Shown: positions 21,216 through 31,271 of the stretch, one piece after another
Layout: each line of letters starts with the position of its first letter
Position numbering within the stretch: position 1 is the stretch's first letter
Source of the DNA: Chaenocephalus aceratus
Lineage: Eukaryota > Chordata > Actinopteri > Perciformes > Channichthyidae
Direction: 5' to 3'
Assembly (NCBI GenBank): GCA_023974075.1
Contig: CM043800.1
Span: 33,354,952-33,418,951 of the forward strand
DNA length: 64,000 nucleotides
Made by a program: the position numbers and the translations under genes
Notes under the pieces: model-generated
The model's input: the letters and a program-made list of their open reading frames with translations, nothing else
Database searches by the model: none
Told to the model about the DNA's origin: nothing

Positions 21216-22015
21216 CAACCTGATCTCACCAGAATGCGTGACTCCACCAGGACTCCTTAACACCGCATTGCGTGGTGGAGTCACGAACTTTGTTACATTT
21301 ACGTGTCTGCACCACGCAAACAACCCCAATGTAAAGTGAATGAGGCTTCTTTGTCGTGGTGCACACACGCATTTCTACAACGTCCTGCAGTGAGCTTTTA
21401 TTCTATAAAACGTTTTTTAAATCTACTTTATAGCTTGTAGTAACTCACGGGAGGCTTCTTTTATTTTATTTGTATTCATAATAATTTTTATTTTTCGTCA
21501 GAATGTATTATGGTGCATTAGTTACGAATTTTTGTTCTCAAAAAACAGTGCATTGTGTGTAATACAACTGTGATTTGTATTACATTAGTTAGTTTTTAAG
21601 GAAGGCCAGAGCTTCAGCTGTGTCAAATAGATTGTTCCCTTTAGTTAACGATTTTTAAAAGAACATTATATTCCGATTTGATCATGTCCCCTTTATTGTA
21701 TTACGGAGAGCAATGTGAGCGTCCATTCCCATTGGATAACGCAGGATTTTACACCTGGAAGTAAGTATTCTCTTACTGTCTATTGATTTTACAGTGCTAT
21801 CTGCACTACTCATCAACTCAAAGCACCAGATTATCCTTGTTGATTACACACCATTGATTGGTTTAAGTTGTGTACAATGCTTTTGTAATTTTCCCCTTCG
21901 ATTCGGAGAAACAAATATTTGTTCAGTTTAGGATGGCCGAAGACACTACACTACCCAGAATCCTCAGCTATTGTTCCGCGTTGCCTCAAGCTCTGTGATT
22001 GGTTGACCTCCAACT
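21216..22015 (+). repeat. Left inverted-repeat arm
   Basis: Matches 24,290-25,126 in reverse over nearly its full length with scattered differences, including GGAGTCACGAACTTTGTTAC, CGTCCTGCAGTGAGC, GGCCAGAGCTTCAGCTGTGT and GGCCGAAGACACTACACTAC. Confidence 0.9.
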
Positions 22016-22645
22016 GCATTCCATATGAAAAAATCTTTTCGTAAAAGATAAATCATACTTTATTCAGCAGTGCTTGCTTTACTCTTTGAAAGTCATCAGA
22101 TGAATGCATTGTAATACATGGTTTGGCTGCATTAAATATTACACATCTGTCGTAGTTCTTTATTTGTATTTATCTACAGAGATCGGGCTCAGAATAGACC
22201 GGAAACTATTCTTTTACCATTCTGTTTTAATTTCACAATAAAGTTAGTAGTAATAATTTGTTTTGATATTATTGTTTTTTATTAACCACTAGACCGCTGG
22301 GTCATGTTAAGACTATCTTTTCTGTGTTGCTGTGGGGTTTTTCCATCGCTTTTGTGTTACAAATATCAAAACAATAACTAAATATATCCATCGTAAACTA
22401 AACCAGAAACAGCAGTATATTTTATTTTGTTAACACTGTAAACTTGACAGCTTTTTAACCCAAACCTGCCTACTGGTTAAAGCACGTTATTACACGTTTA
22501 GAGTAATATTGAAATCTTGAAAAGGGATGTCCAAAATAGCAATTATATACAGTTTTTAATTAACTATTTGTAGAGAATAACGAGTAATGTATATACTTTA
22601 TAGGGATCTGCAGATACATATTTAGTCTTCTCAAGCACCAAAAAT
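22016..22645. other. Interior of long-TIR element, no gene
   Basis: AT-rich, unassigned. Stops are frequent and no transposase domain can be read on either strand. Confidence 0.6.
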
Positions 22646-22975
22646 CATTACATTGCATTTAGCTGACGCATTTAGCTGACGCTTTTATCCAAAGCGACTT
22701 ACAATAAGTGCGTTCGACCAACAAAATACAACCTTGAAGAAAACAGAATCATATAAGTACATCAGGTTTCATAGAGCCAAAACATTTCAAGTGCTACTCA
22801 ATTGGCTTTATAAGCCAGTCCTCCAATCAAATATCTCTCCTGATTGTTGGCACTTGACAATCACCTTCCCTGAATTTTACTCAGGTGTAACTAAAGTCTG
22901 CTTTAAGGGTTGTTTATATTTCACATCATTCATCAGAATCGGTAAAGTAACTAAAATAAATGTAGTGGAGTAAAA
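22646..22975 (-). mobile_element. LINE 3' end fragment
   Basis: Read on the minus strand this ends with GTAAGTCGCTTTGGATAAAAGCGTCAGCTAAATG, the 3' tail also found at 28,670-29,060. The AAGTGCTACTCAATTGGCT and GATTCTGTTTTC blocks also match that copy. No coding part remains. Confidence 0.7.
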
Positions 22976-22989
22976 ATACCAGGTTAACC

Positions 22990-24150
22990 TTAAAGAAAGC
23001 CCTCAGGATTATAAAAGACCCACATCACCCCAGCCACAAACTGTTCTGTCTGCTGCCGTCTGGCACAACAGCCGCATTCTAGGAGAGGATGTGGCTGTTG
23101 TGGAAGACTATAGTACCTGGGAGTGCACTTATGGGCTGAACTGGAGGATCAACACTGACGCTGTGTACAAGAAGGGGATGAGCAGACTCTATTTTCTGAG
23201 GAAGCTGAGATCCTTCCACGTGTGCAGCAAGATGCTGGAGATCTTCTAGTCTGTTGTGGCCAGTGCACTCTTCTTTGCTGCGGTCTGCTGGATGGGCAAC
23301 ATCAGAGCCGGTGACACCAGCAGGATCAATAAACTGATCAGGAAAGCTGGGTCTGTCATCGGCATCAAGCTGGACCCCTTTGAAGCTGTGGTGGAGAGGA
23401 GGACACTGAACAGGCTGTTGTCCATGATGGATAACCCACCCATCCTCTCCACCTGCAGCTGGACAGACAACGGAGCTCCTTCTCCAACAGACTGCTGCAG
23501 CTCCGCTGTCACAAGGACCGATACAGGAACACATTCCTGCCCACTGCAATAGCTCTGTACAATAAATCACCTCTGGCTGGAAGAGAACTCTCTGCTCCAT
23601 AGTTTCTCTTGTAATACAACCTTGCTGTACATTTTACACATATATAATCTGTTCAATATTTGATATTCCATATTCCATTGTCATATATTTTTGAATATGT
23701 ATATTTGCATATATAATAATCTACATGTATGTTTTCTATTTTAAACACGTATATTTTCTATTTTCTTTTCTTTTCTTTCTATTCTTGTTTATTTGTGGTT
23801 TTGTTTTATTGTAAAATGCCTTGTCTTTTATGCTGCTGCAACAAAAACAATGTCCCAAATTGGGATCAATAAAGTGCCATCTTATCTTATCTTATCTTAC
23901 ATCCGGACTAAAACCACCAGACTCAGGGACAGCTTCATCCCACAGGCCATAAGACTATTAAACACCTGCACTTTGAAATAACATCCATAGCATTAATCTG
24001 GCTGCTACTTAGAAATGATTTGTCTAATATATCATATTCCAATCACTTGTATAGACTCTTATTGCACTATTTCACTTTTACTATTTTACTATTTTTCTTT
24101 TTGTATTGACTTGCACTATTTGTTCTGTGTATCTGTTTTATTGTGTTGCA
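22990..24150 (+). mobile_element. Rex1/L2-type LINE fragment (outer), 3' end
   Basis: The left part (22,990-23,055) encodes KALRIIKDPHHPSHKLFCLL and the right part (23,898-24,150) encodes RTKTTRLRDSFIPQAIRLLN, adjacent in the reverse-transcriptase C-terminus of this LINE group. The two are separated by an inserted second LINE. The 3' untranslated part ends near GTTGCACTGTCGGAGGAGCC. Confidence 0.7.
23056..23897 (+). mobile_element. Rex1/L2-type LINE fragment (inner), 3' end with (TTATC)n tail
   Basis: A 5'-truncated copy encoding the C-terminal part of the reverse transcriptase: LNWRINTDAVYKKGMSRLYF, LRKLRSFHVCSKMLEIF, then a TAG at about 23,248, SVVASALFFAAVCW and RINKLIRKAGSVIG. Frameshifts lie near 23,115 and after 23,440. 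It ends AATAAAGTGCCATC followed by TTATC repeats. It is inserted within the outer LINE fragment. Confidence 0.8.
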
Positions 24151-24289
24151 CTGTCGGAGGAGCCTAAGGGGGGGGGGTGGAGGTAGGAGACGTTCGATTC
24201 CTGTTTTGAATAGTGTGCCGTCGATGGGTTTCATTCCATTTCAAAATGCTGTTTGTCGCTCAGCGTAAACTTCGCGCACTGCCACTCCA

Positions 24290-25126
24290 ACATCCAATCA
24301 CAGAGCTTGAGGACAAACCACAGGGTTTGTCAAGCAAAGCACATGGTGTAGTCCCAAACGATAGCTGAGGATTCTGGGTAGTGTAGTGTCTTCGGCCATC
24401 CTAAACTGAACAAATATTTGTTTCTCCGAATCGAAGGGGAAAATTACAAAAGCATTACACACAATTTAAACCAATCAATGGTGTGTAATCAACAAGGATA
24501 ATCTGGTGTTTTTGAGTTGATGAGTAGTGCAGATATCACTGTAAAATCAATCGACAGTAAAGAGAATACTTACTTCCGGGTGTAAAATCCTCCGTTATCC
24601 AATGGGAATGGACGCTCACATTGCTCTCCGTAATACAATAAAGGGGACAGGATCAAATCGGAATATAATGTTCTTTTAAAAAAACGTTTAACTAAAGGTA
24701 ACAATCTACATGTATTCGACACAGCTGAAGCTCTGGCCTTCCTTAAAAACAAACTAATGTAATACAAATCACAGTTGTATTACACACAATGCACTGGTTT
24801 TTGAGAACAAAAATTCGTAACTAATGCACCATAATACATTCTGACGAAAAATAAAAATTATTATGAATACAAATAAAATAAAAGAAGCCTCCCGTGAGTT
24901 ACTACAAGCTATAAAGTACATTTTAAAAACGTTTTATAGAATAAAAAGCTCACTGCAGGACGTTGTAGAATGCGTGTGTGCACCACGACAAAAGAGCCTC
25001 ATTCACTTACATTGGGGTTGTTTGCGTGGTGCAGACACGTAAATGTAACAAAGTTCGTGAGTCCACCACGCAAATGCGGTGTTAAGGAGTCGTGGTGGAG
25101 TCACGCATTCTGGTGAGATCAGGTTG
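24290..25126 (-). repeat. Right inverted-repeat arm
   Basis: Reverse complement of 21,216-22,015. It differs by small indels, so the two arms have aged since insertion. It includes about 70 bp (near 24,320) absent from the left arm. Confidence 0.9.
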
Positions 25127-25537
25127 GCTAAATTGCTTTAATGAGCATTTTGTGTCTGTGGTTCTCTATTTGATTCTGTCACTAACTCTGCTGCTGTGAA
25201 CACTACAGTATGTGACTCTGAAAAACATGTGTTGGAAAACCCTTTTAGTTTTACCCCTTTTACTGTTGATGTTGTTTCGTGAAGCTTTAACCAAGTTAGA
25301 TCCTAAGAAACCGGCTGGTCCGGACAACGTAGAACCTTTCTTTTTAAAGATAGCTGCAGATTGTATTGCTCCACCTCTCACTAGTCTTTTTAACCTCCTC
25401 CCTCAGCACAAATGCAATTCCAAAATTGTGGAAGTCGCTTATGTCCTGCCTTTGCTAAAAGGAGGGGAGGCCACCTTTATTAAATAACTATAGGCCAATC
25501 TCTAAGTTGTCAGTTTCTGGCTAAGGTTCTTGAACGC
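25127..25537 (+). pseudogene. LINE reverse transcriptase, N-terminal segment
   Basis: Starts at the right GCTAAATT duplication and continues the LINE protein: FNEHFV-like start, then REALTKLDPKKPAGPDNV, a palm/finger entry motif of LINE reverse transcriptases, LFNLLPQHKCN, AYVLPLLKGG, NYRPISKLS and KVLERL. Small frameshifts occur near 25,250, 25,475 and 25,515. It stops at the TTA target site of the Harbinger-like element. Confidence 0.8.
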
Positions 25538-25540
25538 TTA

Positions 25541-26698
25541 GGCCACACGAGACGAAAAAGGCTAAACGCATAGGATAACGCAAACGCAATCGCAAACAAG
25601 CTTCCGTCCACACGCAATAGTTATCCGGATAGTGTCTGTCCACACGAGACCGCTCCGTTTATCTCCAACCGCTGGAGAAGCTGCAGTACATATGCAGGAG
25701 CCTGTACGTGGCGCTGTAACTTCCTCCACAAAAGCAGCGAAGAAGCATGGTTGTCATGGTTGCCCTTCTGTTTATTCTCCGCGGTGGGGGCCGAGGGAAC
25801 CGGGCAGAGTTTTTTTCGCCAGTCAACGTGTATTCAAGTTTAATCTTCCGGACAAATTATAGAAGTGCCGGTCAAAGGTCTTCTTTGTTATTTATTGAGC
25901 TTTAAAAACAAATGAATAACGACTCTATATATATAATAATAAAACACGGAGCCTCTCTTTTTCCTCCCTTTCTTCGGACAGCGTCAGTGTCTGTCTCATG
26001 CAGCAGCTGATCCAGTAATGAGTGACCCGGCCGACAGTAAAAATAAATATATGTATAACTAGTTTAGATAGTTTGAGAGGTAATTAAAATAGCTAAGGGT
26101 GATGATCTGACTTGAAGTGTGTGTTTTGCTGCAGCGGGAGGAGCTTCAGGTGAGCAGAGCTGCGTGTCTCCGTCCTGTCAGATTAGACTTCACTCGCATT
26201 TAGGTCCATATCGAGAGAAAGATAAATAATCTGAATTCAGGGTGCAGTTTACTTTGACGCGGGGGTGAGCAGCAGAGGTGGGGAGAGGCGGGGGCTATTG
26301 CCTCATCATTATTGCTGTAGATGTTGCACAAACAACTGTAGCACGGTCAATAGCGTCCGGAGCACGACAGCAACTCTGCAATCCGCCATTGTTGTTGTTG
26401 TTGGTGGCGAAACACTTCAGCAATGGCGCGGGGTAAGCGGAGGTGAGCAGAAGAGGTGGGGAGAGGCGGGGCTATTGCGCAATCACTATCAGTGATCTGA
26501 AAATGTTCGGATAGGGCGCACACACGGAGCCGTTTGACCCCCCAGAGAGTTACGTATGCCTTTCTATCCACCTTGGGACCCGTTATCGTTTCCTCAGTCG
26601 TTTAGTGCCGTATTCGGTCATCCTCGTGTGGCCGAACGGTCTATATGACACTAAACAGTAACGCAAACGACCGAATTCGTCCTCGTGTGGCCGCAGCC
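25541..26698. mobile_element. Harbinger-like non-autonomous element, copy 1
   Basis: Termini GGCCACACGAGACGAAAA (left) and TTCGTCCTCGTGTGGCCGCAGCC (right), with a few bases lost from the left end. TTA flanks both sides (25,538-25,540 and 26,699-26,701), the hallmark duplication of PIF/Harbinger. The LINE reading resumes with VSEQVKVFL after the right TTA. No transposase ORF is visible. It is related in inverted order to 27,150-28,120. Confidence 0.8.
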
Positions 26699-27149
26699 TT
26701 AGTGAGTGAACAGGTAAAGGTGTTTTTATGTACAAATGACATCCTGTCTAAACATCAGTCAGGCTTCAGAAAGCAACACAGCACCATCACTGCCACAATG
26801 AAAGTGGTGAATGATGTGGCAAGTATTTTAGATAATAAGCAGAGTTGTGCAGCTCTATTTATTGACCTTTCAAAAGCGTTTGACACGTTGATCATCACAT
26901 TTTATAGCAGAGGCTAGCCAGTATTGTCTCACTATTCGTCTCACTTTTAAACTTCATGTCAATAACCTGCTTAAAAAGCTGAGGGTTAGGCTAGGTTTTT
27001 CTTCTCCAGTCCTGTTTCTCGCTTGAGGCCAGGAAAAGGCTAGTCACTGTGACCTTTTTTACCTGTGCTGGACTATGGTGATTTGATGTATATGAATGCA
27101 CCTGCCAATTGCTTGGTCAAGTTAGATGCTGCGTATCACAGTGCACTGA
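26699..27149 (+). pseudogene. LINE reverse transcriptase, middle and C-terminal segment with core deleted
   Basis: Reads VSEQVKVFL, LSKHQSGFRKQHSTITA and AALFIDLSKAFDT (motif A with its catalytic Asp, about 26,853-26,889). Near 26,890-26,940 it jumps to FKLHVNNLLKK, TFLPVLDYGDLMYM and KLDAAYHSAL, which lie far downstream in the normal protein. The intervening section, which holds the second Asp-Asp catalytic motif, is gone. The segment ends at the second Harbinger-like element. Confidence 0.8.
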
Positions 27150-28120
27150 GGCTGCGGCACACGTGGACGAAAACGGTCGTTTTGCGTTACTGTTTAGTGT
27201 CATATAGACCGTTCGACCACACGAGGGCGACCGAATACGGCACCTAAACGACTGAGGAAACGATAACGGGTCCCAAGGTGGATTAGAACGGCATACGCAA
27301 CGCTCTGGGGGTCAAACGGCTCCGTGTGTACGCCCTATACGATCATTTTCTGATGATGATGAGGCAATAGCCCTGCCTCTCCCCACCTCTGCTGCTCCCC
27401 CCCGTCAAAGTAAACTGCACACTGAATTCAGATTATTTATCTTTCTCTCGATATGGACCAAAACGCGAGTGAAGTCTAATCTGACAGGACTGAGACACGC
27501 AGCTCTGCTCACCTGCAGCTCCTCCCGCTGCAGCAAAACACACACTTCAAGTCAGATCATCACCCTTAGCTATTTTAATTACCTCTCAAACTCCCTAAAC
27601 TAGTTGTACATATGTTTATTTTTACTGTCGTCCGGGCCACTCATTTGGATCAGCTGCTGCATGAGACAGACACTGGCGCTGTCCGAAGAGAGGGAGGAAA
27701 AAGAGAGGCTCCGTGTATTTTATTATTATATTATATAGAGTCGTTATTCATTTGTTTTAAAGCTCAATAAATAACAAAGAAGACCTTTGACCGGCACTTT
27801 TATAATTTTGTCGGAAGATTTACACTTTAATACACGTTGACTGGCGAAAAACTCTGCCCGGTTCCCTCGGCCCCCACCGCGGAAAATAAACAGAAGGGCA
27901 ACCATGACAACCATGCTTCTTCGCTGCTTTTGTGGAGGAAGTTACAGCGCCACGTACAGGCTCCTGCATGTACTGCAGCTTCTCCAGCGGTTGGAGCTAA
28001 ATGGAGCCGTCTCGTGTGGACAGACACTATCCGGATAACTATTGCGTGTGGACGGAAGCTTTTTTGCGTTTGCGCTAATCCTATGCGTTTAGCCGTTTTC
28101 GTCCTCGTGTGGCCGCAGCC
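27150..28120. mobile_element. Harbinger-like non-autonomous element, copy 2 (inverted)
   Basis: Termini GGCTGCGGCACACGTGGACG (left) and CGTCCTCGTGTGGCCGCAGCC (right). The body is the reverse complement of much of copy 1 (shared CTCGTGTGGACAGACACTATCCGG, CTCCGTGT, ATCACCCTTAGCTATTTTAATTACCTCTCAA). The flanking triplets (TGA, CAA) no longer match, but the LINE protein reading continues on the other side (SALR, then FVTN). Confidence 0.75.
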
Positions 28121-28663
28121 CAAGATTTGTGACAAACTGTAAAGCATTAACTCATCACTGTACCCTGTATGCAAGGGCTGGTTTGCTTTCGCTAACTGTA
28201 CAGAGGCTCAGTCACTGGTACATTTTTATATACAAAGCCATGTTAGGGAAACTTCCATCTTATATCTGCTCCCTGATCTCACGGGAAATTGTAAGTGGCT
28301 ACTGCCTGAGATCGCATGCAGTGGTTTTATTAAATGTGCCAACTGCTAGGACTGTCTTAGGGAAGACAGCTTTTAGATGCGCAGCTCCTCTGTCTTGGAA
28401 TACTCTGCAAATTAAATGGAAACTGAACAATCTGGTGCCACTAAATGTTCTTAAAGCTCGGTTGGATGCTACTCAATCGGAAGCTATTGGTACCTGTTTA
28501 TGTGGCTAATTATGTAAATGATGCTGTATGATGTCCTTTTGTTGTTCTATTTATGCTTTTATGTTTCATGTGGAACTACTTGAGCAGGTCACCCTTGGAA
28601 AAGAGATCAATGATCTCAATGGAATTTATCTGTATAAATAAAGGTTTGAAATTAAATGAATAC
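28121..28663 (+). pseudogene. LINE reverse-transcriptase C-terminus and 3' end
   Basis: Encodes LTHHCTLYARAGLLSL, LGKLPSYICSLI, GYCLRSHAVVLLNVP and GKTAFRCAAPLSWNTLQ to a TAA at 28,507-28,509, the conserved C-terminal tail of L2/CR1-type LINE polyproteins. The 3' untranslated region closes with GAGATCAATGATCTCAATG and AATAAAGG. Confidence 0.85.
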
Positions 28664-28669
28664 AAGGAT

Positions 28670-29613
28670 TTTTGGTTGACTTGAAAGATTACATCACATT
28701 GCATTTAGCTAATAATAATAATAATAGATTTATTTTGTTAGCGCTTTTACAGGTGCTCAAAGACGCTTTACAGATAGGCCTATAGTGAAAAGAAAAGAAA
28801 GGAACAACAAATAAATATATAGTTAAGTTAAAGTCAAATAATACAAAAACAATCGCACATTAAAAGCCAGATTGAAGAGATTCGTTTTGTGAGTTTTTTG
28901 AAGGTGGTGAGGTCAGTGCAGTCTCTGATGGGTTGTGGGAGTGAGTTTCAGAGGGAGGGGGCAGTGACGGAGAAGGCTCTGTCCCCCCAGGTCCGGTGAT
29001 TGAAAAAGAAAGCTGACGCTTTTATCCAAAGCGATTTACAATAAGTGCATTCGACCAGGAAGATACAAAGTTGAAGAAAACAGAATCATATAAGTACATC
29101 AGGTTTCAGAGCCAAAACATTTCAAGTGCTACTCAACTGGCTATAGATAAGCCAGTCCTTTGTTAGTATATAAGTGCTCTGTTAGCAGTTCTTTGTTAGT
29201 AATTATATCGCTCGAAGTGGAGTCGAAAGAGATGAGTTTTCAGTCTCCCGCAGAAGGTGTGTAAGCTTTCTGCTGTCCTGATTTCAATGGGGAGCTTTTT
29301 CCACCATGTTGCAGACAGGATAGCAAACCCACGTGTTTTTGCTGATGGGAACTTGGGTCCCCCTCGCAGCGAGGGTGCAGCGAGCCGTTTTGTTGATGCA
29401 GAGCGGAGTGCACGTGCTGGGGTGTACGGTTTAACCATGTCCTGGATGTAGGAAGGGCCAGATCCATTTGCAGCATGGTACGCAAGTGCCATTGTCTTGA
29501 AGTGGATTCTCGCAGTTACCGGAAGCCAGTGGAGGGAGCGGAGGAGCGGTGGTGTGGGAATATTTAGGAAGGTTGAAGACCAGACGAGTCGCTGCATTCT
29601 GGATGAGCTGCAT
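28670..29613 (-). pseudogene. LINE 3' part, reverse-transcriptase C-terminus
   Basis: Read on the minus strand from 29,613: MQLIQNAATRLVFNLPK, then after a one-base shift near 29,555 LLRSLHWLPVTARIHFKTMA, SGPSYIQDMVKPYTP, RSASTKRLAAPSLRGGPK and WWKKLPIEIRTAESLHTF. The frame ends at 29,196-29,198. The 3' tail is GTAAATCGCTTTGGATAAAAGCGTCAGCT..AAATGCAATGTGATG, split by another LINE. It is 5'-truncated, as most LINE copies are. Confidence 0.85.
28706..29010 (-). mobile_element. Second LINE 3' end nested in the first LINE's tail
   Basis: Minus strand: HRTWGDRAFSVTAPSLWNSL, PQPIRDCTDLTTFKK, then CTGTAAAGCGTCTTTGAGCACC and a (TTA)n tail at 28,710-28,727. It separates GCATTTAGCT from AGCTGACGCTTTTATCC of the host tail, with AGCT present on both sides. 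Confidence 0.75.
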
Positions 29614-30781
29614 AGATGGTGTACTTCAGAACTTTTCTGAAAAAGTTATGAGTGGGTGTTTTAATAGACCAATAATCTTTCTGCAATAGTCTGATAAGAT
29701 TTCAAATACCTCGTCAACAAAGCTTCAAATTAAGACTTTCCATCATGAAACCAGTGATTGTAATCGGGTTGCATCCAATTAGAAGCTTGCACATCAGAAG
29801 TACTGTTGCCAACAGTTACCAGCAGCGTGTGAGGGTTGGATTACATAGATTGCTTCTTATCGTAGATCATTTTTTCTCTTGTGCTGACGTCAAAGACAAC
29901 AAAGGGCTAATCAGCTTGCAGAATTAAGGTATATCCGCTGTTATGCTGTTTTTAAATATTTCTTTGGTCATGAACTACTGTAAAAGACTTCATTAGGTTC
30001 TCACAAAGTCCAACATCTCAAAAAGTCAGTAACATAGACTTGACACTTACTGCTTTACTTTTGATAGCTTCCTTTCAGGCAGGCAGCAGATTCAATTCAC
30101 ATCATTCTTTCTTTCTGATCTGCTTCACAGCACTTCAAGGTCCCTGAAAGAGTTCTGCTCCCAGTTCTTGTTCTCTTAACGCCAATTTCCCTCGGGATAA
30201 TGTTGTTACATTTTTGTATTGGTTCAAGAGTAATTATAGTTTTAAATCCAGGTTAGAAAGTTGCTTAATCAATGGCTGAAGAAGCGAGTAAATCATGCCT
30301 TTTGGTTTTCTTGCACAAATATTTGAAGATATATTTGTTGAAATAATTTAAGTCAATTGTTGTCGTAAACTGAGACTATGTTTTGACATAGTTCTAAAGA
30401 AATCTCTTTACCTACACAATGTCATGTTTGCCATATCTCTGTTTTTCAAACTCTTTGTTTTTTCTTAGTAACGTTAGTGTTTTCCAACATTTTGAATACC
30501 ACCTTGGTGTCGAAGATAACAGTTATCATAATTCATAAACAGACCCTAAACCTGTTTTAGGTAGTTAGCGACGTTCACTAAAGTTAGTCACTTGGTGTAG
30601 GACCAACATTAACCTGATTTTCTCAGCTCAGCTTATCCAAAATGTCTGTGACTGTGAATGTTAGCTTCCCAAGGTACAATTATCTCAATAAGGAAAGGAG
30701 TAAAAGCTACAAACAACTGAGCTGATTAAGAGCAAAGACAGACTGAGAACAATCTTTTTGGGGCGTCTGCCTCATCATAAT
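29614..30781. other. Non-coding, no gene seen
   Basis: AT-rich single-copy DNA with only short frames. No repeat matches were found in the window. Confidence 0.55.
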
Positions 30782-30785
30782 TTAA

Positions 30786-31267
30786 GGCTCCCCTGTTATA
30801 CTGTTTTTCATCAATATATTATAGGTCTCAGATATAAAACATGTATCTGAAGTGTTTGGCTCCAAACACCAAAAGATCATGGCAGCATCCCATAATCCCC
30901 TCTGTTTCAGCCCTGTTTCAAAAGTGCTGATTCTCTGTCTGTTACTTCAGATGAAAATAAGGAGCCCCTCCCCGCCCCTCTGAGAGACATCTGGTTAAAA
31001 TAGAACACAATGGTGCTCGAGGAGGAGATCCAGGTGATAAGCTGGGGGGGGGGTTACCTTGGTTGCTGATTGGCTAATGGTTACACAAGGCAAAAAAACG
31101 TTATGACATCATAAAGTGGCCAAAATCAGATCTGCTCATTTTCAGACAAAAAGTGAAAAAGTGAGCGAATCTTTCTTCCAGAAACGTTCAGAATCTCTTA
31201 ACACAGAGGGGACACATGTTGATGTATAAATGACATGAAAAAGTGGATTTTGCACAATAGGCGACCT
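30786..31267 (-). mobile_element. TTAA MITE, full-length copy
   Basis: TTAA lies on both sides (30,782-30,785 and 31,268-31,271). Ends are GGCTCCCCTGTTATACTG (left) and CACAATAGGCGACCT (right), inverted-repeat related. The body matches 13,335-13,711 and 41,664-42,033 in reverse. TTAA targets suggest piggyBac or Kolobok-type mobilisation. No coding capacity. Confidence 0.8.
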
Positions 31268-31271
31268 TTAA

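Larger units (their letters stand above)
21216..25126. mobile_element. Long-terminal-inverted-repeat DNA transposon, superfamily unassigned
   Basis: The element starts CAACCTGATCTCACCAG and ends with the exact reverse complement. Its inverted repeats run about 800 bp each (21,216-22,015 and 24,290-25,126). Identical GCTAAATT sequences flank it, a perfect 8-bp duplication, and the LINE protein reading continues on the other side when one copy is removed. The interior has no transposase, only LINE fragments and unassigned AT-rich DNA. An 8-bp duplication fits hAT, P or Mutator-like groups, but the termini are not a hAT type I recognise. Confidence 0.9.
19080..28663 (+). mobile_element. L2/CR1-type LINE, interrupted by three DNA transposons
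   Basis: A plus-strand non-LTR retrotransposon can be followed in four pieces: 19,080-21,215, 25,127-25,540, 26,699-27,149 and 28,121-28,663. They hold, in order, tandem 5' repeats, a 2A-like motif, the endonuclease, the start of the reverse transcriptase, its C-terminal end and a 3' end (AAAGAGATCAATGATCTCAATG ... AATAAAGG). The protein reading resumes across each insertion. The piece from motif FIDLSKAFDT to FKLHVNNL is deleted, removing the polymerase catalytic core. Several frameshifts add to the damage. The 5' limit is approximate and no target duplication was found. Confidence 0.85.

Noticed and set aside
23079..23600. 173-residue minus-strand frame
   Set aside because: It is the antisense of the inner LINE reverse-transcriptase end, which has clear plus-strand motifs.
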